This document shows, piece by piece, positions 1-7,366 of a stretch of 26,120 bases of DNA. Within the stretch, counting starts at the first letter, position 1, and each line of letters starts with the position of its first letter. The notes beneath the pieces were generated by a model. That model saw only the letters and a program-made list of their open reading frames with translations, searched no databases and was not told the DNA's origin. The DNA is from JBDTNQ01 sp039933635 (lineage in GTDB: Bacteria > Acidobacteriota > Vicinamibacteria > Vicinamibacterales > SCN-69-37), in NCBI GenBank assembly GCA_039933635.1, contig JBDTNQ010000061.1:1-26120 (forward strand), given 5' to 3'. The position numbers and the translations under genes were made by a program.

Positions 1-115
1 TGCTGGACTTGTAGGCCACGGTGTTGAGGTTCGCCAGGTTGTTCCCGATGACGCTCAGCTTCTGCTGATTCGCGTTGAGGCCTGACAAACTGGCGGAAAA
101 GGAACCAATCGACAT
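1..115 (-). CDS. flgE: Flagellar hook protein FlgE, N-terminal fragment (runs off left edge)
   Basis: Only the first 38 or so codons lie in the window, starting at the ATG at 115-113. The translation begins MSIGSFSASLSGLNANQQKL and continues with NNLANLNTVAYKSS. This is the N-terminal D0 signature shared by rod and hook proteins (SGL near the start, then NNLAN-N-T-AYK). FlgE polymerises into the hook outside the cell. The GGGAG ribosome-binding site (124-128) overlaps the flgD stop region, so flgE is probably translated from the same mRNA. Its place right after flgD favours FlgE over FlgF or FlgG, which share the N-terminal motif. The rest of the gene lies outside the window. Confidence 0.88.
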   Translation of the reverse strand, partial: MSIGSFSASLSGLNANQQKLSVIGNNLANLNTVAYKSS

Positions 116-127
116 TGAAGTTTCTCC

Positions 128-451
128 CTAGGAAGCCGAAGTCTTGGTGGCGGCCGACGATGACGTCGCGCCACTCGTCGCAGCATCAACGGCGCTCGCG
201 CCCGTCTGGATGATGCTGAGCAGCGACGACATGTCCGCTTTGATCTGTTCGAGGCTCTCGACCGATGTGAACTGTGCGAGCTGCGCCAGGAACGCGCTGT
301 TGTCCTGTGGCTGCAGCGGATCCTGATTCTGCAACTGCGTCACGAGCAGCTGCAGGAACGCGTCCTTGCCGAGATCGTTCTTCTTCCCGGTGGTGCTCGT
401 CGGGTCGCTCGTGCCGGTTACTCCGGTCGCCGAGATTGGGTCAGTCGTCAC
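128..451 (-). CDS. flgD: Flagellar hook assembly scaffold FlgD, short form
   Basis: FlgD caps the growing hook and guides polymerisation of FlgE. The 107-residue product has the conserved N-terminal region at about residues 26-72 (LGKDAFLQLLVTQLQNQDPL, then NSAFLAQLAQFTSVE). The protein then ends in an Ala/Ser/Thr-rich tail. The usual C-terminal Ig-like and Tudor-like domains of the roughly 220-residue enteric FlgD are absent. The start is GTG at 451, with GGAGG about 8 bases upstream, and it overlaps the fliJ stop as GTGA. Short FlgD proteins with only the N-terminal domain exist, so this is probably functional rather than broken. There is no frameshift sign, since flgE follows at once. Confidence 0.9.
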   Translation of the reverse strand: MTTDPISATGVTGTSDPTSTTGKKNDLGKDAFLQLLVTQLQNQDPLQPQDNSAFLAQLAQFTSVESLEQIKADMSSLLSIIQTGASAVDAATSGATSSSAATKTSAS

Positions 452-909
452 GATTCATCCCTCCACGCATCTGGCATCACGAAACGAAGCCGCGCCAGCT
501 CATCGAGCGCTTTCAGCTCCTGGCGCTGCTGCTCCACTTGGTACCGTCGCCACGCGCGCTCGCGCATGCGTTCCAATGCGAGCCGTTTCCGCCGGGCTTC
601 ACGCCAGCCCTGCTCGGCCTGCCGGGCCACTTCCGCCCGGGCGTCCACTTCGCGCCTGAGCGTCGCCACGGTCAACGTGAGTCTGACAATCCAATTCCGG
701 TGCCACTCGAGCGCCGCCATGTCGGTGCCCCGACGCTCGGCAGATCGCTGCGCGTCTTGAGCCTCGATGCGCGCCTGATCTCCTCGCGCCGCGAGGGCCT
801 CGGCCTCGTGAAAGAGGGCCTCTGCGCGAGCCAGTGTCGTGGCAGCCGCGGTCTCCTGCTGTCGCCGGAGCTCGAGCGCCGCCGCCGCGCGAAACCGAAA
901 GTCAGGCAT
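448..909 (-). CDS. fliJ: Flagellar export protein FliJ
   Basis: The product is a 153-residue, highly charged, Glu/Arg/Ala-rich protein predicted to be almost entirely helical coiled coil, the expected size and composition of FliJ. FliJ is the stalk-like component that sits in the FliI ATPase ring and couples it to the export gate. The N-terminus (MPDFRFRAAAALELRRQQE) matches the usual FliJ pattern F-F-L--VL-LR---E. Sequence conservation in this family is low, so position (directly after fliI, before flgD) carries much of the weight. The gene starts 3 bases after the fliI stop and overlaps flgD by 4 bases. No clear ribosome-binding site is seen, which fits translational coupling. Confidence 0.85.
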   Translation of the reverse strand: MPDFRFRAAAALELRRQQETAAATTLARAEALFHEAEALAARGDQARIEAQDAQRSAERRGTDMAALEWHRNWIVRLTLTVATLRREVDARAEVARQAEQGWREARRKRLALERMRERAWRRYQVEQQRQELKALDELARLRFVMPDAWRDES

Positions 910-912
910 GGG

Positions 913-2241
913 TTAGAGGGCCTGAAGGGCCGCGATGTTGTCGGAAAGCCGGACCGCCATGTCGGGCGGCTGACACAGGAACCGGCCGATGGCGTCCCGT
1001 TTGGCGAGCGCGGTATCGATCCGGGGGTTACTCCCGGGGACATAGGCCCCGACGCTGACGAGGTCCTCGTTGTCGCGGAGCGTGGCCAGCCACTCCCGCA
1101 GGACGCCGGCCTTCATCCGGTGCTCGAGCGCCGTGACCTCGGGCATGGTCCGGCTGATGCTCGGCAGGATGTCGATGGCCGGGTAGTGGTTGCGGGCGGC
1201 GAGGTCGCGCGACAGCACGATGTGGCCGTCAAGAATGCCGCGCACCGCGTCGGCAATCGGTTCGTTGTGGTCGTCGCCTTCGACGAGGACGGTGTAGAAG
1301 GCCGTGATGCTGCCTTTGTTGCGCAGCGCGCCGGCGCGTTCCAGCAGGCCCGGCAGCCGGGCGAAGACCGACGGTGGATAGCCCTTGGCGGTGGGCGGCT
1401 CGCCCGCCGCCAACCCAACCTCGCGCTGAGCCATCGCAAAGCGCGTGATCGAGTCCATCATCAGCAGCACGTTCTTGCCCTGGTCGCGAAACGCCTCTGC
1501 GATCGCGGTTGCGGCGTACGCGGCGCGCTGGCGCGTCAAGGGCGGGCTGTCGGATGTGGACACGACGACCACGGATCGCGCGAGGCCGCCTGGACCAAGA
1601 TCGTGCTCGAGAAAGCTGCGGACTTCGCGTCCCCGTTCGCCGATGAGGCCGAGCACGACCACGTCCGCCTCGGTGCCGCGGGCCATCATGCCGAGCAGAG
1701 TGCTCTTGCCCACACCGCTGCCGCCGAACACGCCGATGCGTTGTCCTCGACCGCAGGTCAACAGGGCATCGATCGCCCGCACGCCGGTACCGATCGCTTC
1801 GGCGATCGGTTCGCGCGCGAGCGGGTTCAGCGCCTCCGCGCGCAGGGGCGCTTCCTGCGACGTGTTGATGTGCCCCAGACCATCGATGGGCTGGCCGAGG
1901 CCGTCGATCACGCGCCCGAGCAGGGCATTGCCAACCGGCACGGTCAGGCTGTTGCCGCGGGAAACAATCGGATCACCGGGTCGGACGCCGACCGTGTCCC
2001 CGAGGGGGACGGAGAGGAGGCGGCCGTCACGAAAGCCCACGACCTCGACGGGAAGCGGGACCGATCGTCCCGTGCGAACCTCGCAGATCTCGCCGACGCT
2101 CGCGGCAGGTCCGCTCGACTCGACGAGCAGCCCGATGACGCGCGTGACGTGGCCGACAAACGGCGCCGGTTCGGTCTGGGCGACCCGCGAGAAATACTTG
2201 TCGAGGGAGAGTTCGAACTCAGAGGTCTGCGGGGAGGCCAT
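913..2241 (-). CDS. fliI: Flagellum-specific ATP synthase FliI (export ATPase)
   Basis: This is a 442-residue F1-beta-like ATPase that energises and orders export of flagellar subunits. The Walker A motif GGSGVGKST is at about residues 173-181, and the Walker B region is LLMMDSITRFAMAQRE. It is followed by the family segment AAGEPPTAKGYPPSVFARLP. An open frame extends to a TTG at 2274, but the ATG at 2241 has a good GAGGAG ribosome-binding site 7 bases upstream, so that start was chosen. It overlaps the end of fliH by 23 bases. FliI forms a hexamer with FliJ in its pore and FliH as regulator, and all three genes are adjacent here. FliI can be confused with the type III secretion ATPase SctN, but the flagellar context settles it. 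Confidence 0.97.
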   Translation of the reverse strand: MASPQTSEFELSLDKYFSRVAQTEPAPFVGHVTRVIGLLVESSGPAASVGEICEVRTGRSVPLPVEVVGFRDGRLLSVPLGDTVGVRPGDPIVSRGNSLTVPVGNALLGRVIDGLGQPIDGLGHINTSQEAPLRAEALNPLAREPIAEAIGTGVRAIDALLTCGRGQRIGVFGGSGVGKSTLLGMMARGTEADVVVLGLIGERGREVRSFLEHDLGPGGLARSVVVVSTSDSPPLTRQRAAYAATAIAEAFRDQGKNVLLMMDSITRFAMAQREVGLAAGEPPTAKGYPPSVFARLPGLLERAGALRNKGSITAFYTVLVEGDDHNEPIADAVRGILDGHIVLSRDLAARNHYPAIDILPSISRTMPEVTALEHRMKAGVLREWLATLRDNEDLVSVGAYVPGSNPRIDTALAKRDAIGRFLCQPPDMAVRLSDNIAALQAL

Positions 2242-2926
2242 GCGCCGGCTCCTCGTGTCCGGTGTCGTCGCCAAGCAGCGCGCGCGCCAGCTCGCGCATC
2301 TGCGCGTCGATCCCGGCGTCGACGCTGCCGAACGAGGATCGCACCAGGCACCCGCCGCGCGGCACGTTCACGTCCGCCACAATCTCCACGGAACCCGGCT
2401 GCACGCCACCGGCCCGCTGCAACGCGGCCTCGCAGTCGATCGGATGCAAGTGAATCGTGGCGATGGCGTTCTCACCCAGTCGGTCGATGGCCACCCGGGC
2501 CATGACAGCCAGAAGATCGCGGTCGATGTCGATCTCCCGCCGCACGATGCGCTCGGCCATGGCCAGAGCCAGGCGCACGAGCTCGCGTTCGGACCGGCGC
2601 ATCACGCCGGCGCGCAATGCCGCGATCTCGCGCACGGTATCTGCCAGCCGCTGCAGCATCGATTCGATGCGCGTGACGGCAGCGGCCTCGCCGGCGCGCT
2701 CGCCCTCGGCGTAGCCCTTGCCGAACGCCTCGCGCTCGATGGCTTCCAGGCGCTCGGCGCTCGGCGACGGCAGGTCCCGCATGGCCGGCGCGACGGCCGG
2801 CGCGGGCGTGTCGCCGCGCCGCAGCAGCGGGACGACGTTTCCGGCGGTGGCCGCCTGCCCCTGCTGCTGCCAGCCGAAGCGCTCGGTCGCGACGTGTGCG
2901 GAGAGCCGGCGGGCGCTATGTGACAT
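2219..2926 (-). CDS. fliH: Flagellar assembly protein FliH
   Basis: FliH binds FliI, restrains its ATPase activity and tethers it to the C-ring. The 235-residue product has a variable N-terminus, then a glycine-spaced helix at about residues 65-85 (EAFGKGYAEGERAGEAAA) with the GxxxG-type repeat typical of FliH. A helical region follows, then the C-terminal domain containing RLALAMAERIVRREIDIDRD and VPRGGCLVRSSFGSVDAGID. These resemble the FliH/SctL/V-type subunit E fold. A GTG five codons upstream (2941) is possible, but the ATG at 2926 has CGGGAG six bases upstream and overlaps the fliG stop by 11 bases, so it is preferred. Confidence 0.92.
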   Translation of the reverse strand: MSHSARRLSAHVATERFGWQQQGQAATAGNVVPLLRRGDTPAPAVAPAMRDLPSPSAERLEAIEREAFGKGYAEGERAGEAAAVTRIESMLQRLADTVREIAALRAGVMRRSERELVRLALAMAERIVRREIDIDRDLLAVMARVAIDRLGENAIATIHLHPIDCEAALQRAGGVQPGSVEIVADVNVPRGGCLVRSSFGSVDAGIDAQMRELARALLGDDTGHEEPAHGLPADL

Positions 2927-3935
2927 ACGGTTCTCCCGCACCGGCGCCGGTCGTAATGAGGCCTTCCTCTTCGAGCTTGCGCGCGATGGAGACGATCTCC
3001 TGGTGCGCCTTCTCGACCTCGCGCAGTCGCACGGCGCCGAGCATTTCCATTTCTTCCTTCATCAGGTCGACGCCGCGCTTCGACATGTTCGCGAAGAAAC
3101 GATCGCGGATGACTTCACTCGCGCCCTTGAGCGCCATCGTGAGAGTTTTCTTGTCCGCGCGATTGACGATCTCGCGGATGCCGCTCTCCTCGACGTTCAC
3201 GAGGTCCTCGAACACGAACATCAGATTGCGAATCGCGGTCGCGGTATCGGGCGCCAGTGACTCAAGCCGCTCGAGCGCCGGGCTGCGCACGCCGCGATCG
3301 AGGCAGTTGAACAGTTCCGCGACGGCGCGGACGCCACCGCGCTGCTCGCGGCTCTGACCACCGAGCCCGCGCAGCCGCTGCTCAATCACGCTGGAAATGC
3401 GGGCAATGACGTCCGGCGGGATCTCGCCGAGGCTGGCGATGCGCAGCAGCACGTCGGCGCGCATCTCGTCGGGCAACTGCTCGAGCAGTTGCGCGGCCAC
3501 CGCCGTCGGCAGGTGTGCCAGGATCAGCGCCGTCGTCTGTGGATGTTCACCGAGGAAGAACTTGGCCAGCTGCTCGGGGTTGGCGCGCTCCAGCGACGCA
3601 AAGCCCGCGTCCGTGTTCATGGACTGGACGATGCGGTCCACAATGCGGCGCGATTGCTCGGCACCCAGCGACTTCGCGAGGATCCGGCGAGCCTGCTCGA
3701 CGCCGCCCAGGCCCGCGCGCGGCGCGCTGGCCGATGCGCTGAGCTCGGTGAGCACCTGCTCGCCGAGCTCGGGCGGCACGTTGCCCATCGACGCAATCTC
3801 GCGCGCGACCGACTCGATCTCGTGCTCACCCAGATACTTGAAGATCGGTGAGGCGCCGTCTTCGCCCAGAGCCATCAGCGCGATGGCGGCTTTCTTGGCG
3901 CCGCTCATGGATGCGGCGCCGGTCGAACTGGCCAT
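2916..3935 (-). CDS. fliG: Flagellar motor switch protein FliG
   Basis: FliG is the rotor protein that sits on the MS-ring and contacts the stator to generate torque. The length (339 residues) is standard. The N-terminal FliF-binding domain includes AAIALMALGEDGASPIFKYL. The middle domain carries the diagnostic EHPQT motif in FFLGEHPQTTALILAHL. The C-terminal torque helix region includes FVFEDLVNVEESGIREIVNR with its alternating charges, then the segment ending in MEMLGAVRLREVEKAHQEIV. The ATG at 3935 overlaps the fliF stop as TGATG, and GAGGAG lies 8 bases upstream. Translation is therefore coupled to fliF, the protein it binds. Confidence 0.98.
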   Translation of the reverse strand: MASSTGAASMSGAKKAAIALMALGEDGASPIFKYLGEHEIESVAREIASMGNVPPELGEQVLTELSASASAPRAGLGGVEQARRILAKSLGAEQSRRIVDRIVQSMNTDAGFASLERANPEQLAKFFLGEHPQTTALILAHLPTAVAAQLLEQLPDEMRADVLLRIASLGEIPPDVIARISSVIEQRLRGLGGQSREQRGGVRAVAELFNCLDRGVRSPALERLESLAPDTATAIRNLMFVFEDLVNVEESGIREIVNRADKKTLTMALKGASEVIRDRFFANMSKRGVDLMKEEMEMLGAVRLREVEKAHQEIVSIARKLEEEGLITTGAGAGEPYVT

Positions 3936-5650
3936 CAGCGTTGCTCCTCGGCGATCCAGCCGCGCACGATGCGCGCGAGCTGCTCGGGTTCGTCATTGGC
4001 GAGTTTGGCGACACGTTGCGTCAGCACGGGCAACCGGCGTCCCTCACTCGTCGCGGCCAGGGCGTCGAGCTCGGCTTCAATCTGGCCTTCCATTTCCTGG
4101 ACGGTCGGCAGGCGCGCACCGGGCGTCGTCGCCGCCGGCAGGGACGGCGCGCTCGCCAGCCCGGTCGCGCGTCGCGCGAGCGGGCGCAGCACGCCGAAGA
4201 GGGCAAAGATGGCGATCAGCAGGATGGCCGCGCCGCGCAGGGCCGCCGGCCAGTGCTCCTTGGCAATTTCGGTGACCTGCGTGCCGATGCCGGTCGGGGC
4301 GGGCACCAGGTCGGATTCGGGCGCCGAATCGAACGCAATGTTCTCGACGGTGAGCTGGTCACCGCGCTCGGTGTCGAGACCGACGGCCGCGGACACGATG
4401 CCCTGAATCCGCTGAATACCGGCCTGTTCCCACGGCTTGTTCGCCACCTGCGCCGTACCGTCCGCCGCCTTGGTCGTCATGCGCTCGTCGTCGAGCACCA
4501 CCGCCACGGAGAGACGGGCCAGCTGGCCCTGCGGGCTGACGGTATGCCGCGTGACCTTGCCGACGTTGTAGTTGACAGTCTCGGACGATCGACCCGGCGG
4601 CAATGGCGGCGGCGTCGTTGATGCGGCGCCTCCAGTGGCGGCGGCAGGCGCGGCGGCAGCGGCGCCGGGCGCGGCCGCCGTGGCCGCGACAGATGTGGTC
4701 AGCGCTGGCGGTTGGTTCGCGCGAGCACCGGCCACGCCGCCAGTCGGCATCGCGGAATTGCCGGTTTCGGTCGTGGTCTGCCGGCTGAGGACGACCGACG
4801 CGGGATCGTAGCGTTCCTCCGTCTCCTCGACCGAGTCCGGTTTGAGGAGCGCCGAGACGTTGACCCGCACACGGCCGGCACCGACGACAGGCTCGAGGAG
4901 CGCGGTCACCTTGGTGACAAGGTCGCGTTCGATCTGCTGCTGGCGCTCCATCTGAACGCCGCTCGTGGCGCCCGTGTCAGCGGGATCCGTGGGCTTGTTC
5001 AGATACCGTCCGGAGCCATCGAGGATGACCACCGATTCCGGCCGAAGCTGCTCGACGCTCGCGGACACGAGTCCCGCGATGCCTTTGATCGTGCCAGGCG
5101 CCAGCGGGCGATTGTTCTTGAGCTTGAGAACGACGGACGCCTTGGCCGGCTGCTCTTCGGTCACGAAGAGCGAGTCTTTCGCCATCGAGATGTGCACGCG
5201 CGCGCTCGAGACCTCGGAGAGCGTCGAAATCGTGCGGGCGAGTTCGCCTTCGAGGGCACGCCGGTAGTTGACGTGTTCGAGGAACTCCGTCGTGCCGAAT
5301 GCCGTGCGGTCGAAGATTTCGAAGCCGATGCGGCCAGCGGACGGCAATCCGCCTGACGCGAGCGACAGCCGAAGCTCGGCGGCCTTCTCGACCGGCACGC
5401 TGATGCTGCGCCCGTTGTCACCGAGCTGGTACTGCACCTTCTCGGTCTTGAGCTTGCTGACCACGGATTGCGCCGTCTCGGCATCCATATCGGACACGAG
5501 CAGCGTGTAGTCGGGGACGGAGATCCAGTAGGCGGATCCCACGACGACGCCGACGACCGCGACGAACACGGCGGCGAGCCCGGCAAGTTGCTTCGCCGAG
5601 AGCGACGTGCCCAGCTTCTTGAAATGTGAGATCAGTTGATCGATGTTCAC
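3935..5650 (-). CDS. fliF: Flagellar MS-ring protein FliF
   Basis: FliF forms the MS-ring in the inner membrane, the base on which the rod, rotor and export gate assemble. The 571-residue product has the expected two transmembrane helices: residues about 23-47 (LAGLAAVFVAVVGVVVGSAY) and about 469-490 (ALRGAAILLIAIFALFGVL). The periplasmic ring-building domains lie between them and include LLVSDMDAETAQSVVSKL and ARVHISMAKDSLF. A low-complexity Ala/Pro/Gly/Thr stretch near residues 300-350 is a typical variable loop. The C-terminal tail (LANDEPEQLARIVRGWI) is the FliG-binding motif. The start is GTG at 5650 with only a weak upstream AGGGA. It follows fliE by 15 bases. Confidence 0.98.
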   Translation of the reverse strand: MNIDQLISHFKKLGTSLSAKQLAGLAAVFVAVVGVVVGSAYWISVPDYTLLVSDMDAETAQSVVSKLKTEKVQYQLGDNGRSISVPVEKAAELRLSLASGGLPSAGRIGFEIFDRTAFGTTEFLEHVNYRRALEGELARTISTLSEVSSARVHISMAKDSLFVTEEQPAKASVVLKLKNNRPLAPGTIKGIAGLVSASVEQLRPESVVILDGSGRYLNKPTDPADTGATSGVQMERQQQIERDLVTKVTALLEPVVGAGRVRVNVSALLKPDSVEETEERYDPASVVLSRQTTTETGNSAMPTGGVAGARANQPPALTTSVAATAAAPGAAAAAPAAATGGAASTTPPPLPPGRSSETVNYNVGKVTRHTVSPQGQLARLSVAVVLDDERMTTKAADGTAQVANKPWEQAGIQRIQGIVSAAVGLDTERGDQLTVENIAFDSAPESDLVPAPTGIGTQVTEIAKEHWPAALRGAAILLIAIFALFGVLRPLARRATGLASAPSLPAATTPGARLPTVQEMEGQIEAELDALAATSEGRRLPVLTQRVAKLANDEPEQLARIVRGWIAEEQR

Positions 5651-5665
5651 GGGTTATGCCGGTCC

Positions 5666-5962
5666 CTACGTCGGCATGCGCATGATGTCCTGGTAGGCCT
5701 GGACCAGCTTGTTGCGGATCTGGACGGTCAACTGGAGCATCGTGTCGGCCTTCTGCATGGCGATCATCGCTTCGTGGACATCGCCCGTACCGTCGAGCAT
5801 GTTGCCGATGGCCTGATTGGCCTGGCCATCCGAGCTGTCGACCGCGCCGATCAGTTGCTGCAGCGCATCGGAGAATCCGGTGCCGACGGTCGGCGTCGAG
5901 GCCGGCGGCATCGGCGTGATCGCGGGCGTGGCGGCCAGGCCGCTGATGGGTGTGATGGCCAT
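5666..5962 (-). CDS. fliE: Flagellar hook-basal body protein FliE
   Basis: FliE is the junction between the MS-ring and the proximal rod, and one of the first exported subunits. The 98-residue product is standard in size. The conserved half is C-terminal: GTGDVHEAMIAMQKADTMLQ followed by LTVQIRNKLVQAYQDIMRM. This matches the invariant FliE pattern in which a helix with DVH, A and KA is followed by VRNK-v-AY-eimrM. The N-terminal 25 residues are Pro/Thr-rich and variable. The start ATG is 4 bases after the flgC stop and lacks a clear ribosome-binding site, so translation is probably coupled. Confidence 0.97.
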   Translation of the reverse strand: MAITPISGLAATPAITPMPPASTPTVGTGFSDALQQLIGAVDSSDGQANQAIGNMLDGTGDVHEAMIAMQKADTMLQLTVQIRNKLVQAYQDIMRMPT

Positions 5963-5966
5963 AGGG

Positions 5967-6392
5967 TTACTTCGCCAGGTCCAGAGCTTTTTGAATCGTG
6001 TCGCGAATCAGGCCGATGGCCGTGAGATTGGCTTGATAGGCGCGCGCGGCGCCGAGCATGTCGACCATCTCTTCGGGAACGTCGACGTTCGGCATCGCGA
6101 CGAAGCCGTCCGCGTCGGCATCAGGGTGCGACGGTTCGTAACGGCGGCGAAAGGGCGCCTGGTCCTGGACGACACCCGCCACGCGCACGCCTTCCGGTTG
6201 CACGTTGAAGGTGTTACCCGCGCCGTTGACCGGCGCGCTCTCGAGCACGACCTCGCGACGACGATACGGCTGGCCGTCGGGACCGCGCGTGGACTCCGCG
6301 TTCGCCAGATTCGAGACGGCCACTTCCATGCGCGCGCGCTGAACATCGAGTGCGCTGGCGCTGGCGCTGATGGCGTTGAACAAGGTGGACAT
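5967..6392 (-). CDS. flgC: Flagellar basal-body rod protein FlgC
   Basis: FlgC is a proximal rod subunit. The 141-residue product has the N-terminal rod signature (SASALDVQRARMEVAVSNLA then NAEST) and the C-terminal helix AYQANLTAIGLIRDTIQKAL. The middle PHPDADADGFV-type segment (here SHPDADADGFVAMPNVD) is a hallmark of FlgC that distinguishes it from FlgB. It starts 2 bases after the flgB stop, with AAGG upstream inside the end of flgB. Confidence 0.98.
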   Translation of the reverse strand: MSTLFNAISASASALDVQRARMEVAVSNLANAESTRGPDGQPYRRREVVLESAPVNGAGNTFNVQPEGVRVAGVVQDQAPFRRRYEPSHPDADADGFVAMPNVDVPEEMVDMLGAARAYQANLTAIGLIRDTIQKALDLAK

Positions 6393-6394
6393 GA

Positions 6395-6793
6395 TCAGCG
6401 GCCTTCGTTGATGGCGTAACGGACCAGCCGGAATTTGGCCGCCAGCACGGTCTGTGCGGAGCTGAAGTCACCGCTCGCGCGGGTCAGGCCGAGCAGTTCG
6501 CGATCGAGCTGCACGTTGTTCCCGTCCAGTCGGGAGGCCAGACCCCGGCTGTCGCCGAGCGCGCCCGGGTCCGAAGTCTGCCCCGCACCGAAGTGGCGCG
6601 GATCGCTGGTCACGATGCCCGACGCGCCGAGTTCGTCGTCGAGCGCGGCCGCAAACGTGACCTCTTTAGTGCGGTAGCCCGGCGTATCCAGATTCGCCAG
6701 ATTGCTCGCGGCCACAGCCTGACGCTGGACGGCGCGTGTCATCTGTCGGCCGAGCGCGGCGGTAATCGCGGCGTCGCTGAAGGGATCTGCCAT
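6395..6793 (-). CDS. flgB: Flagellar basal-body rod protein FlgB
   Basis: FlgB is the other proximal rod subunit and the first gene of the operon. The reading frame opens at 6853, but the ATG at 6793 has a full AAGGAG ribosome-binding site six bases upstream. The resulting 132-residue MADPFSDAAITAALGRQM start fits family size. The rod motif AVAASNLANLDTPGYRTKEV is at about residues 26-45. The C-terminus (SAQTVLAAKFRLVRYAINEGR) matches the conserved FlgB ending. A sigma54-type promoter lies about 45 bases upstream of the start at the expected spacing, so this gene heads a sigma54-dependent unit of at least ten genes. Confidence 0.97.
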   Translation of the reverse strand: MADPFSDAAITAALGRQMTRAVQRQAVAASNLANLDTPGYRTKEVTFAAALDDELGASGIVTSDPRHFGAGQTSDPGALGDSRGLASRLDGNNVQLDRELLGLTRASGDFSSAQTVLAAKFRLVRYAINEGR

Positions 6794-6848
6794 CGGACAC
6801 TCCTTGCGCGACCGGCACAGCCGTCGCGCCACAACCGGCGCGGCATTG

Positions 6849-6864
6849 TGCAAGAGGAATGCCG
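6849..6864 (-). promoter_or_regulatory. Sigma54 (-24/-12) promoter of the flgB operon
   Basis: Read on the minus strand the site is CGGCATTCCTCTTGCA. GG and GC are separated by 10 bases exactly as in the sigma54 consensus TGGCAC-N5-TTGCA, with changes only at the first T and the C of CAC. The predicted start is near 6838, giving a leader of about 45 bases before the flgB ATG at 6793. A sigma54 activator gene is divergent on the other side of the same intergenic region, which supports the call. Confidence 0.82.
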
Positions 6865-7032
6865 GTCATCAGAAGTCTGAGCAGATTCGGCCGATTGCTC
6901 TGTATCAGGAAGGAATCACAACTTCAGGCCGCGCCAGCTCAGCCATCCACTCCAGCCGAACCCCGCGGAAGAGGACGGCGCACCGACATGCACGTCCGTC
7001 CGCCCGACACCCCGACGCCGTTGTCACATTTG

Positions 7033-7060
7033 AAACCCGGAGTCTTTAGACTCCCGGTTT
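7033..7060. promoter_or_regulatory. 28-bp dyad between the two sigma54 promoters (candidate activator site)
   Basis: Arms AAACCCGGAGTC and GACTCCCGGTTT flank TTTA. They pair over 12 bases with one mismatch. The dyad sits about 195 bases from the flgB start point and about 240 from that of the regulator gene, a distance at which sigma54 enhancers commonly act. It has no T-tract and no gene ends here, so a terminator is unlikely. Its role as an enhancer is inferred. It could instead be another interspersed palindrome. Confidence 0.45.
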
Positions 7061-7084
7061 CCAAGGACCTCCCGGTAACCGATG

Positions 7085-7189
7085 GGCGGTGTCGAAATGT
7101 GCAGGATGTGGGGAAACCGCCACCCTGTCGTTCCGCTGACAAGAGTGCAAGGGCAGCCGCCATCCCTGTCAACGGTACGACACCCGCCA
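7085..7189. other. Long imperfect inverted repeat (about 105 bp), possible structured RNA
   Basis: GGCGGTGTCG at 7085-7094 pairs with CGACACCCGCC at 7179-7189 (one bulge). Just inside, CAGGATG near 7112 pairs with CATCCCTG near 7161, again with one bulge. The two nested pairings suggest a long hairpin or small structured RNA within the flagellar intergenic region. It matches no riboswitch class I know. No open frame with a ribosome-binding site was found in it. It lies upstream of the regulator's sigma54 promoter, so it would not be part of that mRNA leader. Confidence 0.35.
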
Positions 7190-7265
7190 AGATCTTGCGG
7201 TCGGAGGCATGACACCACCCACGTAGAAACGTGCCGATTTGTGCAAGGTCGACAAGAACTGTAAC

Positions 7266-7281
7266 TGGCATGGCAGTTGCC
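7266..7281 (+). promoter_or_regulatory. Sigma54 (-24/-12) promoter of the NtrC-family regulator gene
   Basis: TGGCATGGCAGTTGCC has the GG and GC pair with correct 10-base spacing. It differs from TGGCAC-N5-TTGC at one core position (C to T). The predicted start is near 7292, about 75 bases before the GTG at 7367. A small dyad, CACGTAGAAACGTG (7220-7233), lies 33 bases upstream of it. The product of the gene is itself a sigma54 activator, which suggests autoregulation. Confidence 0.8.
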
Positions 7282-7366
7282 TATGGGAAGCCGTTCGTGC
7301 CGGAACGCCAATCGGCAAACGAACGAAAAACCTGAGGGTCACCTCCCTCGCTCCCAGGAGATCGTT

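Noticed and set aside
274..2505. 743-residue open frame on the plus strand opposite fliI, fliJ and flgD
   Set aside because: It is antisense to well-identified flagellar genes, has low-complexity Arg-rich translation, no family match and no ribosome-binding site. Long shadow frames are expected at this GC content.
7085..7189. c-di-GMP or other known riboswitch before the flagellar regulator
   Set aside because: None of the conserved GEMM blocks is present, and the element lies upstream of the likely transcription start of the regulator.
6939..7271. 110-residue minus-strand frame in the flagellar intergenic region
   Set aside because: No ribosome-binding site, no recognisable domain, and it overlaps the regulator's sigma54 promoter and the inverted repeats.
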